The position numbers and the translations under genes are program-made. A stretch of DNA of 64,000 nt, from NCBI RefSeq assembly GCF_963674925.1, contig NZ_OY771649.1, positions 310,001-374,000 of the forward strand, read 5' to 3'. Each line of letters begins with the position of its first letter. The stretch's first letter is position 1. This stretch comes from an uncultured Draconibacterium sp. GTDB lineage: Bacteria > Bacteroidota > Bacteroidia > Bacteroidales > Prolixibacteraceae. This document shows positions 38,388 through 48,052 of this stretch, piece by piece. Below the pieces are notes generated by a model, which was given only the letters and a program-made list of their open reading frames with translations, had not been told where the DNA came from and ran no database searches.

Positions 38388-39152
38388 TTATTCTTCAAAA
38401 TATTCATATCTTAATACATAGCTGATTGCTGAGCTGGTTAATAACAATTCATTTGATTCTTTAATAATTAAATTATTATTTCTATCGTAGGTTCTATGTA
38501 TCTCGCGTACACGTAATGTCATTTCCTCTCCGCCATATATGTCAGACTGAATATTTAGTCCATTTTTAAACGAATGCTTTGTCTGCGCGTAAGGTCGGTT
38601 GTTTGAGTCATAAGCAGTTTCTTTGATAAGGTTACCTGAATTGTCATACTCATACTCTGTATATCTTTCCAACTCACCAGAGTTTTCATATTCTTCTATT
38701 CTCGTTAATAAGTTATTTTCGTATTTGTACAAGGAATACTCATTGGATACTTCTATTTTGTCAATTTTACCATCGTCTGTATAGGAATACACATAGTTTT
38801 TCAAATTGATAAAACCAGTTGGTGAATTTGAATTAGCATGATAATTTTCGATTTTAACCAACTGTCCTAACGAATTGTAATTATATAAATCATAAGAAAA
38901 CAATCCTGTTATTTCACCATTTTCGTACATCGGAGAGTTAATCTTGCTTATTCTTCCATTTTCGTCATATTCATATTCTTTATCAATGTTAATTGCGGCT
39001 TTACTTTCGATTGAGGGATAAAGCAAAATCCGTTTAAGTTTCGCGTTGTTTGGGAATGTGGGATTTTCGATAAAATCATCGTCTTTTTGGCAACTTGTAG
39101 TAATAATTATAATTGCGCTGAAAATTGTAAATAAAAGTTGTTTTGGTTTCAT
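38388..39152 (-). CDS. YD-repeat-like lipoprotein, copy 1
   Basis: 254 residues. Lipobox AIIIITTSCQKDDDF, Cys at about residue 21. The body has repeated short beta units such as YEYDENGRISKINSPMY, YNYNSLGQLVKIENY-like (DLYNYNSLGQLVKIENY), YSYTDDGKIDKIEVS and YEYDNSGNLIKETAY. These are RHS/YD-like repeats seen in Bacteroidota surface lipoproteins. Cassette cargo, duplicated at 41056. Confidence 0.8.
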   Translation of the reverse strand: MKPKQLLFTIFSAIIIITTSCQKDDDFIENPTFPNNAKLKRILLYPSIESKAAINIDKEYEYDENGRISKINSPMYENGEITGLFSYDLYNYNSLGQLVKIENYHANSNSPTGFINLKNYVYSYTDDGKIDKIEVSNEYSLYKYENNLLTRIEEYENSGELERYTEYEYDNSGNLIKETAYDSNNRPYAQTKHSFKNGLNIQSDIYGGEEMTLRVREIHRTYDRNNNLIIKESNELLLTSSAISYVLRYEYFEE

Positions 39153-39228
39153 TGGATTAATCTTTTTGGTTTGTCATAAGATGTAATTTTGCACTAATTG
39201 GTTGCGTTTTCAAACTTACCGATAACGG

Positions 39229-40919
39229 CAGTCTGTCTAAAAACCCTTTCCCGAGGCATTAAAATTGAGCTTTATTAAGTGGCCTGGGATGCGGATTTCA
39301 TAACAGATGGTTTTTATTGTTTTGTATTGTATTCGGTTTCTGTGGCTTAAAAATAGCTTTAAAAGATCAAAAATTGAACATAAAACAGAAAAAATACTTG
39401 TGATGTATTTTTCTAACTTTTTTATGCCCACAATATTGATTATTCGTCTGAGGTTGTATGCCGACATTATAAAACCAAAATCGGCTTCAGCTCTTTTCAT
39501 GTACTTTTTGGTGATAATATAATTGAATCCCCACTGACGTTTAATGGTCCCGAAGGGGTGTTCCACAATGGCCTGCCGTCGTTTGTACAGTTTTTCGCTT
39601 TCCTGAACGCGTTTTTTGTTGTTTTCAATGTTGTTGGCAAACTCGCTTCGCCTGACTTGCTTGCCGTTTGCAGCCGATTTTGTGCACAGCGGGCGGACCT
39701 CACAACTTTTGCATTTAGGTGTTGTGTAGTTGCGGAAACGATAGGCTGTTTCTCCTGCACCGTTTTTTGCGTGGTGCCAGTAACCGGTGGTTCTTAGGGT
39801 GTGGCCCTTCAAACAGGTGTAAGTATCGGTTTTCGGGTCGTAATCAAAATGTTCCACATCGTACCTAAGGTCCGGAGCATGCGAGGCTCCTGAAAACGGA
39901 GGAATGGCTACAATTGCCGGAATACCGAGCGAATCGGCGATGGCCAGTTCGCTTCCGGTATGGTAGCCTTTATCGTAAAGGGCAGTAAAATCGTTGTGTC
40001 GAAGTATTGTCTTTGCTCTTCTGAGCATTGTTCCCATTGCCTTTTTATCGTTTGCATTGGTTATTTTATAATCGATAGGGATGTAGTTTTTTGCATCGAC
40101 CGAAGTTTGCGCCGAGTAGGCTACTTCGGTAATGTTGTTGCGCGTGATCTGGTGACGGCTGTCGGGATCGGAAGTTGAGATCTGTCGTTGCCCCGATTTT
40201 TTTAGCTCTTGTTCAATCTTTTTATAGCCATCTTTTCGCTGGTTTTGCTTTTCAATTTCGTTTTCAATTTCCTGCTTTTTATCTCCATCGCTTTCGGCCA
40301 GTGCTTTGTTGTATTCAGCCAGTTTGTTTTCGATGTACTCCAGGTGACGGTCTATTTTCTTTTGGTTGTAGTTGTTCTTTTTGCTGTTCTGGGCACGCAG
40401 TTTTGTACTGTCGCCTGCAATCAGCGTTCCGCCAATAAGGTTAAAATACGTTGCAATCTTTACGGTTTCGCGGAATACTTTTTTGATGGCCTTTGGGTTA
40501 TCGCGCCTGAAGTTAGCGATAGTGTTGTGATCGGGACGCAGCGTTTTCAATAGCCACATTAATTCAATGTTTCGCTTGCACTCCTTCTCCAGTTTCCTCG
40601 ACGACCTTAACTGATTAAGATAGCCATAAATGTAAAGTTTAAGCAAGTCGGCTGGGTGGTAAGCAGGACGCCCGTTTTCAATATGGTCAACCCTGAATCC
40701 GAATTCTTCCAACTTCAGACTGTTAACAAAAACATCGATTAAGCGCACTTCGTTGTCTGCATTTATGGCCTGGTCGAGCGACACCGGGAAAAGTGATATT
40801 TGTGATCTGTTTTGCCCTTTGAGATACTTCATGCCTGAAGATACTTAATCGCTGGGTTCAAAGGTGTTAACAACCTGCGGAGTTCTTAACAAATTGTGGT
40901 TAGGTTTTTAGACAGTCTG
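39229..40919 (-). mobile_element. IS1182-type insertion sequence, copy 1
   Basis: 1691 bp with 17-bp terminal inverted repeats differing at one position: left CAGTCTGTCTAAAAACC, right complement CAGACTGTCTAAAAACC. It is flanked by the 4-bp duplication ACGG (39225-39228 and 40920-40923). Inserted just outside the attC core TAAC. One transposase gene fills it. Confidence 0.85.
39237..40832 (-). CDS. IS1182-family DDE transposase, copy 1
   Basis: 531 residues. The N-terminal DUF772-like region (LKGQNRSQISLFPVSLDQAI, RPAYHPADLLKLYIYGYLN, LRPDHNTIANFRRDN) is followed by a DDE domain: AGDSTKLRAQ (Asp), ALYDKGYHTGSEL (Asp) and IVEHPFGTIKRQWGF (Glu). The zinc-like CKSCEVRPLC stretch is also present. 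Intact and probably active. It differs from the other two copies at five residues. Confidence 0.9.
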   Translation of the reverse strand: MKYLKGQNRSQISLFPVSLDQAINADNEVRLIDVFVNSLKLEEFGFRVDHIENGRPAYHPADLLKLYIYGYLNQLRSSRKLEKECKRNIELMWLLKTLRPDHNTIANFRRDNPKAIKKVFRETVKIATYFNLIGGTLIAGDSTKLRAQNSKKNNYNQKKIDRHLEYIENKLAEYNKALAESDGDKKQEIENEIEKQNQRKDGYKKIEQELKKSGQRQISTSDPDSRHQITRNNITEVAYSAQTSVDAKNYIPIDYKITNANDKKAMGTMLRRAKTILRHNDFTALYDKGYHTGSELAIADSLGIPAIVAIPPFSGASHAPDLRYDVEHFDYDPKTDTYTCLKGHTLRTTGYWHHAKNGAGETAYRFRNYTTPKCKSCEVRPLCTKSAANGKQVRRSEFANNIENNKKRVQESEKLYKRRQAIVEHPFGTIKRQWGFNYIITKKYMKRAEADFGFIMSAYNLRRIINIVGIKKLEKYITSIFSVLCSIFDLLKLFLSHRNRIQYKTIKTICYEIRIPGHLIKLNFNASGKGF

Positions 40920-41047
40920 ACGGTTGGTACATGTTGTCGGGACGGATTTCGGAGAGCGTTCCTGTCCGAAGGACACGGAACTGCGAAACGAGAATTCAGC
41001 GAACGACACACCACGAACCCCGCAATGCAATTTACAATTTGTTATGG
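40920..41047 (-). other. attC site split by IS copy 1
   Basis: Remainder of an attC whose outer core (CCGATAAC, 39219-39226) is separated by the IS. The inner core GTTATGG is at 41041-41047. The sequence is the same as the site at 38247. Confidence 0.65.
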
Positions 41048-41055
41048 GTAGGTTT

Positions 41056-41820
41056 TTATTCTTCAAAATATTCATATCTTAATACATAGCTGATTGCTGA
41101 GCTGGTTAATAACAATTCATTTGATTCTTTAATAATTAAATTATTATTTCTATCGTAGGTTCTATGTATCTCGCGTACACGTAATGTCATTTCCTCTCCG
41201 CCATATATGTCAGACTGAATATTTAGTCCATTTTTAAACGAATGCTTTGTCTGCGCGTAAGGTCGGTTGTTTGAGTCATAAGCAGTTTCTTTGATAAGGT
41301 TACCTGAATTGTCATACTCATACTCTGTATATCTTTCCAACTCACCAGAGTTTTCATATTCTTCTATTCTCGTTAATAAGTTATTTTCGTATTTGTACAA
41401 GGAATACTCATTGGATACTTCTATTTTGTCAATTTTACCATCGTCTGTATAGGAATACACATAGTTTTTCAAATTGATAAAACCAGTTGGTGAATTTGAA
41501 TTAGCATGATAATTTTCGATTTTAACCAACTGTCCTAACGAATTGTAATTATATAAATCATAAGAAAACAATCCTGTTATTTCACCATTTTCGTACATCG
41601 GAGAGTTAATCTTGCTTATTCTTCCATTTTCGTCATATTCATATTCTTTATCAATGTTAATTGCGGCTTTACTTTCGATTGAGGGATAAAGCAAAATCCG
41701 TTTAAGTTTCGCGTTGTTTGGGAATGTGGGATTTTCGATAAAATCATCGTCTTTTTGGCAACTTGTAGTAATAATTATAATTGCGCTGAAAATTGTAAAT
41801 AAAAGTTGTTTTGGTTTCAT
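41056..41820 (-). CDS. YD-repeat-like lipoprotein, copy 2
   Basis: 254 residues, identical to the protein encoded at 38388-39152, including lipobox and all repeats. It is part of the 2668 bp duplication and is flanked by IS copies on both sides. Confidence 0.8.
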   Translation of the reverse strand: MKPKQLLFTIFSAIIIITTSCQKDDDFIENPTFPNNAKLKRILLYPSIESKAAINIDKEYEYDENGRISKINSPMYENGEITGLFSYDLYNYNSLGQLVKIENYHANSNSPTGFINLKNYVYSYTDDGKIDKIEVSNEYSLYKYENNLLTRIEEYENSGELERYTEYEYDNSGNLIKETAYDSNNRPYAQTKHSFKNGLNIQSDIYGGEEMTLRVREIHRTYDRNNNLIIKESNELLLTSSAISYVLRYEYFEE

Positions 41821-41896
41821 TGGATTAATCTTTTTGGTTTGTCATAAGATGTAATTTTGCACTAATTGGTTGCGTTTTCAAACTTACCGATAACGG

Positions 41897-43587
41897 CAGT
41901 CTGTCTAAAAACCCTTTCCCGGGGCATTAAAATTGAGCTTTATTAAGTGGCCAGGGATGCGGATTTCATAACAGATGGTTTTTATTGTTTTGTATTGTAT
42001 TCGGTTTCTGTGGTTTAAAAATAGCTCTAAAAGATCAAAAATTGAACATAAAACAGAAAAAATACTTGTGATGTATTTTTCTAACTTTTTTATGCCCACA
42101 ATATTGATTATTCGTCTGAGGTTGTATGCCGACATTATAAAACCAAAATCGGCTTCAGCTCTTTTCATGTACTTTTTGGTGATAATATAATTGAATCCCC
42201 ACTGACGTTTAATGGTCCCGAAGGGGTGTTCCACAATGGCCTGCCGTCGTTTGTACAGTTTTTCGCTTTCCTGAACGCGTTTTTTGTTGTTTTCAATATT
42301 GCCGGCAAACTCGCTTCGCCTGACTTGCTTGCCGTTTGCAGCCGATTTTGTGCACAGCGGGCGGACCTCACAACTTTTACATTTAGGTGTTGTGTAGTTG
42401 CGGAAGCGATAGGCTGTTTCTCCGGCACCGTTTTTTGCGTGGTGCCAGTAGCCGGTGGTTCTTAGGGTGTGACCCTGCAAACAGGTGTAAGTATCGGTTT
42501 TCGGGTCGTAATCAAAATGTTCCACATCGTACCTAAGGTCCGGAGCATGCGAGGCTCCTGAAAACGGAGGAATGGCTACAATTGCCGGAATACCGAGCGA
42601 ATCGGCGATGGCCAGTTCGCTTCCGGTATGGTAGCCTTTATCGTAAAGGGCAGTAAAATCGTTGTGTCGAAGTATTGTCTTTGCTCTTCTGAGCATTGTT
42701 CCCATTGCCTTTTTATCGTTTGCATTGGTTATTTTATAATCGATAGGGATGTAGTTTTTTGCATCGACCGAAGTTTGCGCCGAGTAGGCTACTTCGGTAA
42801 TGTTGTTGCGCGTGATCTGGTGACGGCTGTCGGGATCGGAAGTTGAGATCTGTCGTTGCCCCGATTTTTTTAGCTCTTGTTCAATCTTTTTATAGCCATC
42901 TTTTCGCTGGTTTTGCTTTTCAATTTCGTTTTCAATTTCCTGCTTTTTATCTCCATCGCTTTCGGCCAGTGCTTTGTTGTATTCAGCCAGTTTGTTTTCG
43001 ATGTACTCCAGGTGACGGTCTATTTTCTTTTGGTTGTAGTTGTTCTTTTTGCTGTTCTGGGCACGCAGTTTTGTACTGTCGCCTGCAATCAGCGTTCCGC
43101 CAATAAGGTTAAAATACGTTGCAATCTTTACGGTTTCGCGGAATACTTTTTTGATGGCCTTTGGGTTATCGCGCCTGAAGTTAGCGATAGTGTTGTGATC
43201 GGGACGCAGCGTTTTCAATAGCCACATTAATTCAATGTTTCGCTTGCACTCCTTCTCCAGTTTCCTCGACGACCTTAACTGATTAAGATAGCCATAAATG
43301 TAAAGTTTAAGCAAGTCGGCTGGGTGGTAAGCAGGACGCCCGTTTTCAATATGGTCAACCCTGAATCCGAATTCTTCCAGCTTCAGACTGTTAACAAAAA
43401 CATCGATTAAGCGCACTTCGTTGTCTGCATTTATGGCCTGGTCGAGCGACACCGGGAAAAGTGATATTTGTGATCTGTTTTGCCCTTTGAGATACTTCAT
43501 GCCTGAAGATACTTAATCGCTGGGTTCAAAGGTGTTAACAACCTGCGGAGTTCTTAACAAATTGTGGTTAGGTTTTTAGACAGTCTG
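41897..43587 (-). mobile_element. IS1182-type insertion sequence, copy 2
   Basis: 1691 bp, same terminal repeats as copy 1, ACGG duplicated on both sides (41893-41896 and 43588-43591). It splits the attC that continues at 43588. Confidence 0.85.
41905..43500 (-). CDS. IS1182-family DDE transposase, copy 2
   Basis: 531 residues with the same domain order as copy 1. It has Gln in TCLQGHT, Gly in FAGNIEN, Glu and Asn in LLELFLNHRN and Pro in NAPGKGF, where copy 1 has Lys, Asn, Lys, Ser and Ser. Identical to copy 3. Confidence 0.9.
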   Translation of the reverse strand: MKYLKGQNRSQISLFPVSLDQAINADNEVRLIDVFVNSLKLEEFGFRVDHIENGRPAYHPADLLKLYIYGYLNQLRSSRKLEKECKRNIELMWLLKTLRPDHNTIANFRRDNPKAIKKVFRETVKIATYFNLIGGTLIAGDSTKLRAQNSKKNNYNQKKIDRHLEYIENKLAEYNKALAESDGDKKQEIENEIEKQNQRKDGYKKIEQELKKSGQRQISTSDPDSRHQITRNNITEVAYSAQTSVDAKNYIPIDYKITNANDKKAMGTMLRRAKTILRHNDFTALYDKGYHTGSELAIADSLGIPAIVAIPPFSGASHAPDLRYDVEHFDYDPKTDTYTCLQGHTLRTTGYWHHAKNGAGETAYRFRNYTTPKCKSCEVRPLCTKSAANGKQVRRSEFAGNIENNKKRVQESEKLYKRRQAIVEHPFGTIKRQWGFNYIITKKYMKRAEADFGFIMSAYNLRRIINIVGIKKLEKYITSIFSVLCSIFDLLELFLNHRNRIQYKTIKTICYEIRIPGHLIKLNFNAPGKGF

Positions 43588-43730
43588 ACGGTTGGTACAT
43601 GTTGTCGGGGCGGATTTCGAAGAGCCTGCCTGCCGGCAGGCAGGCGTTCCTGTCCGAAGGACACGGAACTGCGATGCGAGAATCCGCAGTTGGCGTACCA
43701 CCAAACCCCGCCCTGCAATATGTACTGTGT
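43588..43730 (-). other. attC site split by IS copy 2 and intron 1
   Basis: The body of the common attC, with its outer core left of the IS and its inner core continuing after the intron (GT before, TATAGGG after 45669). The loop carries the 22-bp perfect palindrome GCCTGCCTGCCGGCAGGCAGGC (43624-43645; 22 bases by position), absent from sister sites. Confidence 0.65.
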
Positions 43731-45669
43731 GTGTGCCCAGCATGAGCATGTGCACACTTTACTGTAAGCTCTGAAAAAATGTTTAAAATACAAATTTTTA
43801 TTGTTAAACGTTAAAGTGTACATGAGAATTTTCCAGAGGGTGTAAGTCCCTTATGTGCCATCCGCCAGCTGGCGGATGGAAGCATTAGCAAGTGGCAAGC
43901 TGGTTGCGGGTAACTGCAGCAGTGAAGGAAGCCAACCGGCAAACTCCGGTACTGACGAACAGAAACGACATATGAGGCTATCGAAACATGGATAAGCAAG
44001 CACATCATTGTAACGTCCTATAAACTTCGGTTATGTTCGGTAGTAGATGTCGCAGCGATTGGAGGAAGGAAGATGCTCTTACCTGGGGAGATCCTGATGT
44101 CCGCCAGCTGGCGGGCCGTCAGGAAGTCAGCAGACGCCATAGTAGGTTCAGGAAACGAGCTGTCAGAAAACGGCGGAGGCCTCACAGAGGAACTGAAGGG
44201 CTGAACGCATGAGTTGTTCCAAATGTTGCAGGGAGGCATTTCCCAGCCCTGCATTAGGAGGAACAGGGAAACAAAGCATGATTCTGAGATGATTGAACAA
44301 ATTCTAACGCGGAAAAACCTGTTACAGGCAATGTATAAAGTCCGGCAGAACCACGGTTCGGCAGGAGTTGACGGTATGCCGGTAACCCGCTTGTCAGACT
44401 TACTTGCTATCGACAAGAAAGAACTAACAGCTAAGGTTCGAAGCGGGAAGTATTTACCACAAGCCATTTTAGGAGTAGAGATTCCGAAAGGAAAAGGGAA
44501 AACCCGTTTACTGGGGATCCCTACAGTAACCGATCGCCTGTTACAACAGGCAGTTTTACAAGTAATCACGGCACGTTTCGAGTATGAGTTTTCGGATTCC
44601 AGTTTTGGATTCCGCCCCAACCGGAGCGTGCAACAGGCAGTACTGAAGGCAAAGGGCTACATCAACGAGGGGTTTCAGCATATCGTCGATATCGACCTGA
44701 AAACTTTCTTCGACGAAGTAAACCACTGCTACCTTCTGCAACTGCTTTACCGCAAAATCAAATGCCGCGAAACGATGCGTCTTATCCGCAAGTGGCTGCG
44801 TTCCCCGATTCAAATCAAGGGAAAACTGGTTAAACGCCGCAAAGGCGTACCGCAGGGCAGCCCGCTGAGCCCGTTACTGTCGAACATCATGCTACATGAA
44901 CTCGACAGGGAACTGGAACGGCAAGGCTTTCGATTTGTTCGTTATGCTGATGACTTTAGTATTTATCTGAAAACTAAAACATCCGCCCGAAAAGTTGGGA
45001 ATAACATCTATCGTTTTCTGAAACGAAAACTGAAGTTGCCCATCAACCGGGAGAAAAGCGGTATCCGTCGTCCTGTACATTTTATCCTTCTCGGTTTTGG
45101 CTTTGTGCCAACCTACCGGAAAGGTGAACGCGGCAAGTATCAACTGGTAGTATCAGAAAAGAGCTGGAGCAGTTTAAAGTACAAACTGAAAACCATCACC
45201 CGCAAGACCACCCCAATGAGTTTCGACGAGCGTATCGGAAAACTTAACGAGGTTCAGCGCGGCTGGATCAATGCTTTCCGTTTGGCAAGTATACAGATCA
45301 AACTCGCTGACCTTGACGGGTGGCTTCGCAACCGCCTCCGATATTGTATTTGGCATTACTGGAAGAAACCCGAACGAAAAAGGAAAAACCTGATTCGTTT
45401 AGGCGTCGATCCGGGAAAAGCCTATCAATGGAGCCGTTCGCGAATGGGTGGCTGGGCTATTGCCCAAAGCCCAATTCTTGGTACTACAATTACTGTTGAT
45501 CGGTTGAAAATGCGGGGTTACGTTCCTTTGCTGGATCTTTACAACGAGGTGAAACCAAAATCACCGTTGTTTCCTATGACTTAGCGAACCGCCGTATACG
45601 AGACCCGTACGTACGGTGGTGTGAGAGCCTCTCCCTGCTAGCGTTTGCTGGCGGGGCGGGCTACTCGAT
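43731..45669 (+). mobile_element. Group II intron (IIC-attC type), copy 1
   Basis: 1939 bases. The 5' end GTGTGCCCAGC fits GUGYG. Domain I contains CCAGAGGGTGTAAGTCCCTT. Domain V is at about 45585-45625 (GAACCGCCGTATACGAG...CCGTACGTACGGTGGTG) and domain VI ends CTACTCGAT. Borders were set by comparing four copies and by rejoining the attC core GT|TATAGGG, which complements CCCTATAAC at 46229-46237. It lies opposite to the cassette genes, as known for IIC-attC introns. Confidence 0.88.
44289..45584 (+). CDS. ltrA: Group II intron reverse transcriptase/maturase, copy 1
   Basis: 431 residues from ATG 44289; an in-frame ATG at 44214 lies in intron structure and is less likely. Reverse transcriptase blocks are HGSAGVDGMPV, PKGKGKTRLLGIPTVTDRL, SSFGFRPNRSVQQAV, DIDLKTFFDEVNH, GVPQGSPLSPLLSNIML and VRYADDFSIYL (YADD active site). 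Domain X follows, ending in GYVPLLDLYNEV. There is no HNH endonuclease, typical of the IIC class, which uses structured DNA or replication forks as targets. It splices its own intron and may also serve the ORF-less copy at 50608. Confidence 0.93.
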   Translation: MIEQILTRKNLLQAMYKVRQNHGSAGVDGMPVTRLSDLLAIDKKELTAKVRSGKYLPQAILGVEIPKGKGKTRLLGIPTVTDRLLQQAVLQVITARFEYEFSDSSFGFRPNRSVQQAVLKAKGYINEGFQHIVDIDLKTFFDEVNHCYLLQLLYRKIKCRETMRLIRKWLRSPIQIKGKLVKRRKGVPQGSPLSPLLSNIMLHELDRELERQGFRFVRYADDFSIYLKTKTSARKVGNNIYRFLKRKLKLPINREKSGIRRPVHFILLGFGFVPTYRKGERGKYQLVVSEKSWSSLKYKLKTITRKTTPMSFDERIGKLNEVQRGWINAFRLASIQIKLADLDGWLRNRLRYCIWHYWKKPERKRKNLIRLGVDPGKAYQWSRSRMGGWAIAQSPILGTTITVDRLKMRGYVPLLDLYNEVKPKSPLFPMT

Positions 45670-46202
45670 TATAGGGTGTTTTTTATTGACTCCAAATAGT
45701 CCTTGAGTTTCTTAAATCGATTCTGAATTTGCTTCTCTTCGTCAAAATATATTGTTGAATTTAGTACAGTTGAAATGTTTTCAAAACCCAATGTAACTTT
45801 TACATATTCACCGTCATATTCATAAGGTATATAAGGAGAATCTAATTTTTCAATTAAAGAATCTATCTGAAAAATCCTACTTGTCAGTAAATAAATTGAA
45901 TCAAACTGGGCATTTGTAAATTCAAGCTTAAGCGTATCATTAGGAATTCTTTCTACTTTACCTAAAATTTTGTCTCCAACATATTTATACTGAATAAAAT
46001 TTGATTCTTTATCCGGATATGATGAAAAATCTATCAGTTCTTCCTTATTCTTATTGATTATGTATTTATAATTGTCATCATCCCACAATCCTAAATCATT
46101 CATATCAATTTCCAGATAAAAATTATAACTGACAGCTCTTTCTTGTCCAAAAACCATTCTGCAAGAAATTAAAAAAAGTAAGATTAAAAGATTATGTTTC
46201 AT
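45669..46202 (-). CDS. Hypothetical exported protein, cassette cargo
   Basis: 177 residues with an N-terminal export signal (KHNLLILLFLISCRMVFGQE). LISC could be a lipobox, or cleavage may follow FGQ. No recognised motif. Its stop codon spans the 3' boundary of intron 1: the last intron base supplies one base of TAA, the same base as in the uninterrupted site. Confidence 0.65.
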   Translation of the reverse strand: MKHNLLILLFLISCRMVFGQERAVSYNFYLEIDMNDLGLWDDDNYKYIINKNKEELIDFSSYPDKESNFIQYKYVGDKILGKVERIPNDTLKLEFTNAQFDSIYLLTSRIFQIDSLIEKLDSPYIPYEYDGEYVKVTLGFENISTVLNSTIYFDEEKQIQNRFKKLKDYLESIKNTL

Positions 46203-46239
46203 TTCGTATTAACTTTCGTCTTTAAATACCCTATAACGG

Positions 46240-47930
46240 CAGTCTGTCTAAAAACCCTTTCCCGGGGCATTAAAATTGAGCTTTATTAAGTGGCCAGGGA
46301 TGCGGATTTCATAACAGATGGTTTTTATTGTTTTGTATTGTATTCGGTTTCTGTGGTTTAAAAATAGCTCTAAAAGATCAAAAATTGAACATAAAACAGA
46401 AAAAATACTTGTGATGTATTTTTCTAACTTTTTTATGCCCACAATATTGATTATTCGTCTGAGGTTGTATGCCGACATTATAAAACCAAAATCGGCTTCA
46501 GCTCTTTTCATGTACTTTTTGGTGATAATATAATTGAATCCCCACTGACGTTTAATGGTCCCGAAGGGGTGTTCCACAATGGCCTGCCGTCGTTTGTACA
46601 GTTTTTCGCTTTCCTGAACGCGTTTTTTGTTGTTTTCAATATTGCCGGCAAACTCGCTTCGCCTGACTTGCTTGCCGTTTGCAGCCGATTTTGTGCACAG
46701 CGGGCGGACCTCACAACTTTTACATTTAGGTGTTGTGTAGTTGCGGAAGCGATAGGCTGTTTCTCCGGCACCGTTTTTTGCGTGGTGCCAGTAGCCGGTG
46801 GTTCTTAGGGTGTGACCCTGCAAACAGGTGTAAGTATCGGTTTTCGGGTCGTAATCAAAATGTTCCACATCGTACCTAAGGTCCGGAGCATGCGAGGCTC
46901 CTGAAAACGGAGGAATGGCTACAATTGCCGGAATACCGAGCGAATCGGCGATGGCCAGTTCGCTTCCGGTATGGTAGCCTTTATCGTAAAGGGCAGTAAA
47001 ATCGTTGTGTCGAAGTATTGTCTTTGCTCTTCTGAGCATTGTTCCCATTGCCTTTTTATCGTTTGCATTGGTTATTTTATAATCGATAGGGATGTAGTTT
47101 TTTGCATCGACCGAAGTTTGCGCCGAGTAGGCTACTTCGGTAATGTTGTTGCGCGTGATCTGGTGACGGCTGTCGGGATCGGAAGTTGAGATCTGTCGTT
47201 GCCCCGATTTTTTTAGCTCTTGTTCAATCTTTTTATAGCCATCTTTTCGCTGGTTTTGCTTTTCAATTTCGTTTTCAATTTCCTGCTTTTTATCTCCATC
47301 GCTTTCGGCCAGTGCTTTGTTGTATTCAGCCAGTTTGTTTTCGATGTACTCCAGGTGACGGTCTATTTTCTTTTGGTTGTAGTTGTTCTTTTTGCTGTTC
47401 TGGGCACGCAGTTTTGTACTGTCGCCTGCAATCAGCGTTCCGCCAATAAGGTTAAAATACGTTGCAATCTTTACGGTTTCGCGGAATACTTTTTTGATGG
47501 CCTTTGGGTTATCGCGCCTGAAGTTAGCGATAGTGTTGTGATCGGGACGCAGCGTTTTCAATAGCCACATTAATTCAATGTTTCGCTTGCACTCCTTCTC
47601 CAGTTTCCTCGACGACCTTAACTGATTAAGATAGCCATAAATGTAAAGTTTAAGCAAGTCGGCTGGGTGGTAAGCAGGACGCCCGTTTTCAATATGGTCA
47701 ACCCTGAATCCGAATTCTTCCAGCTTCAGACTGTTAACAAAAACATCGATTAAGCGCACTTCGTTGTCTGCATTTATGGCCTGGTCGAGCGACACCGGGA
47801 AAAGTGATATTTGTGATCTGTTTTGCCCTTTGAGATACTTCATGCCTGAAGATACTTAATCGCTGGGTTCAAAGGTGTTAACAACCTGCGGAGTTCTTAA
47901 CAAATTGTGGTTAGGTTTTTAGACAGTCTG
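46240..47930 (-). mobile_element. IS1182-type insertion sequence, copy 3
   Basis: 1691 bp with the same ends. ACGG duplicated at 46236-46239 and 47931-47934, immediately beyond the attC core CCCTATAAC. It is in a different attC variant from copies 1 and 2, so it is an independent insertion at the same relative point. Confidence 0.87.
46248..47843 (-). CDS. IS1182-family DDE transposase, copy 3
   Basis: 531 residues, identical to copy 2 (41905-43500), with the complete DDE motif set. Presumably active recently. Confidence 0.9.
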   Translation of the reverse strand: MKYLKGQNRSQISLFPVSLDQAINADNEVRLIDVFVNSLKLEEFGFRVDHIENGRPAYHPADLLKLYIYGYLNQLRSSRKLEKECKRNIELMWLLKTLRPDHNTIANFRRDNPKAIKKVFRETVKIATYFNLIGGTLIAGDSTKLRAQNSKKNNYNQKKIDRHLEYIENKLAEYNKALAESDGDKKQEIENEIEKQNQRKDGYKKIEQELKKSGQRQISTSDPDSRHQITRNNITEVAYSAQTSVDAKNYIPIDYKITNANDKKAMGTMLRRAKTILRHNDFTALYDKGYHTGSELAIADSLGIPAIVAIPPFSGASHAPDLRYDVEHFDYDPKTDTYTCLQGHTLRTTGYWHHAKNGAGETAYRFRNYTTPKCKSCEVRPLCTKSAANGKQVRRSEFAGNIENNKKRVQESEKLYKRRQAIVEHPFGTIKRQWGFNYIITKKYMKRAEADFGFIMSAYNLRRIINIVGIKKLEKYITSIFSVLCSIFDLLELFLNHRNRIQYKTIKTICYEIRIPGHLIKLNFNAPGKGF

Positions 47931-48052
47931 ACGGTCACTTGTATGTGGTCGGGCGGGATTTCTGGAAGAAATCGTGTCAGACCCGCAGGAAAGTGGGCGC
48001 AAGGTCTGACTTGTCAGACCGCTAAAACCCCCGCCTGCCATATACAATTTGT
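47931..48052 (-). other. attC variant split by IS copy 3 and intron 2
   Basis: ACGGTCACTTGTATGTGGTC at the left and CCCCGCCTGCCATATACAAT at the right are imperfect complements. The loop differs from the common attC and includes GGTCTGACTTGTCAGACC. The inner core is rebuilt as GT|TGTGCGTA across intron 2. Confidence 0.6.

Larger units (their letters stand above)
38252..43587. repeat. Tandem duplication of a 2668 bp attC-gene-IS unit
   Basis: Bases 38252-40919 and 40920-43587 have the same order at a constant offset of 2668: attC, lipoprotein gene, IS1182-type element. The lipoprotein genes encode identical proteins. The two IS copies differ at many positions, including five replaced residues in the transposase, while the second matches the third copy at 46240. 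See findings. Confidence 0.85.

Noticed and set aside
44018..44620. Minus-strand 200-residue frame opposite the maturase (also at 48340 and 55572)
   Set aside because: Shadow of the intron ORF and intron structure; no family features, and it repeats only because the intron repeats.
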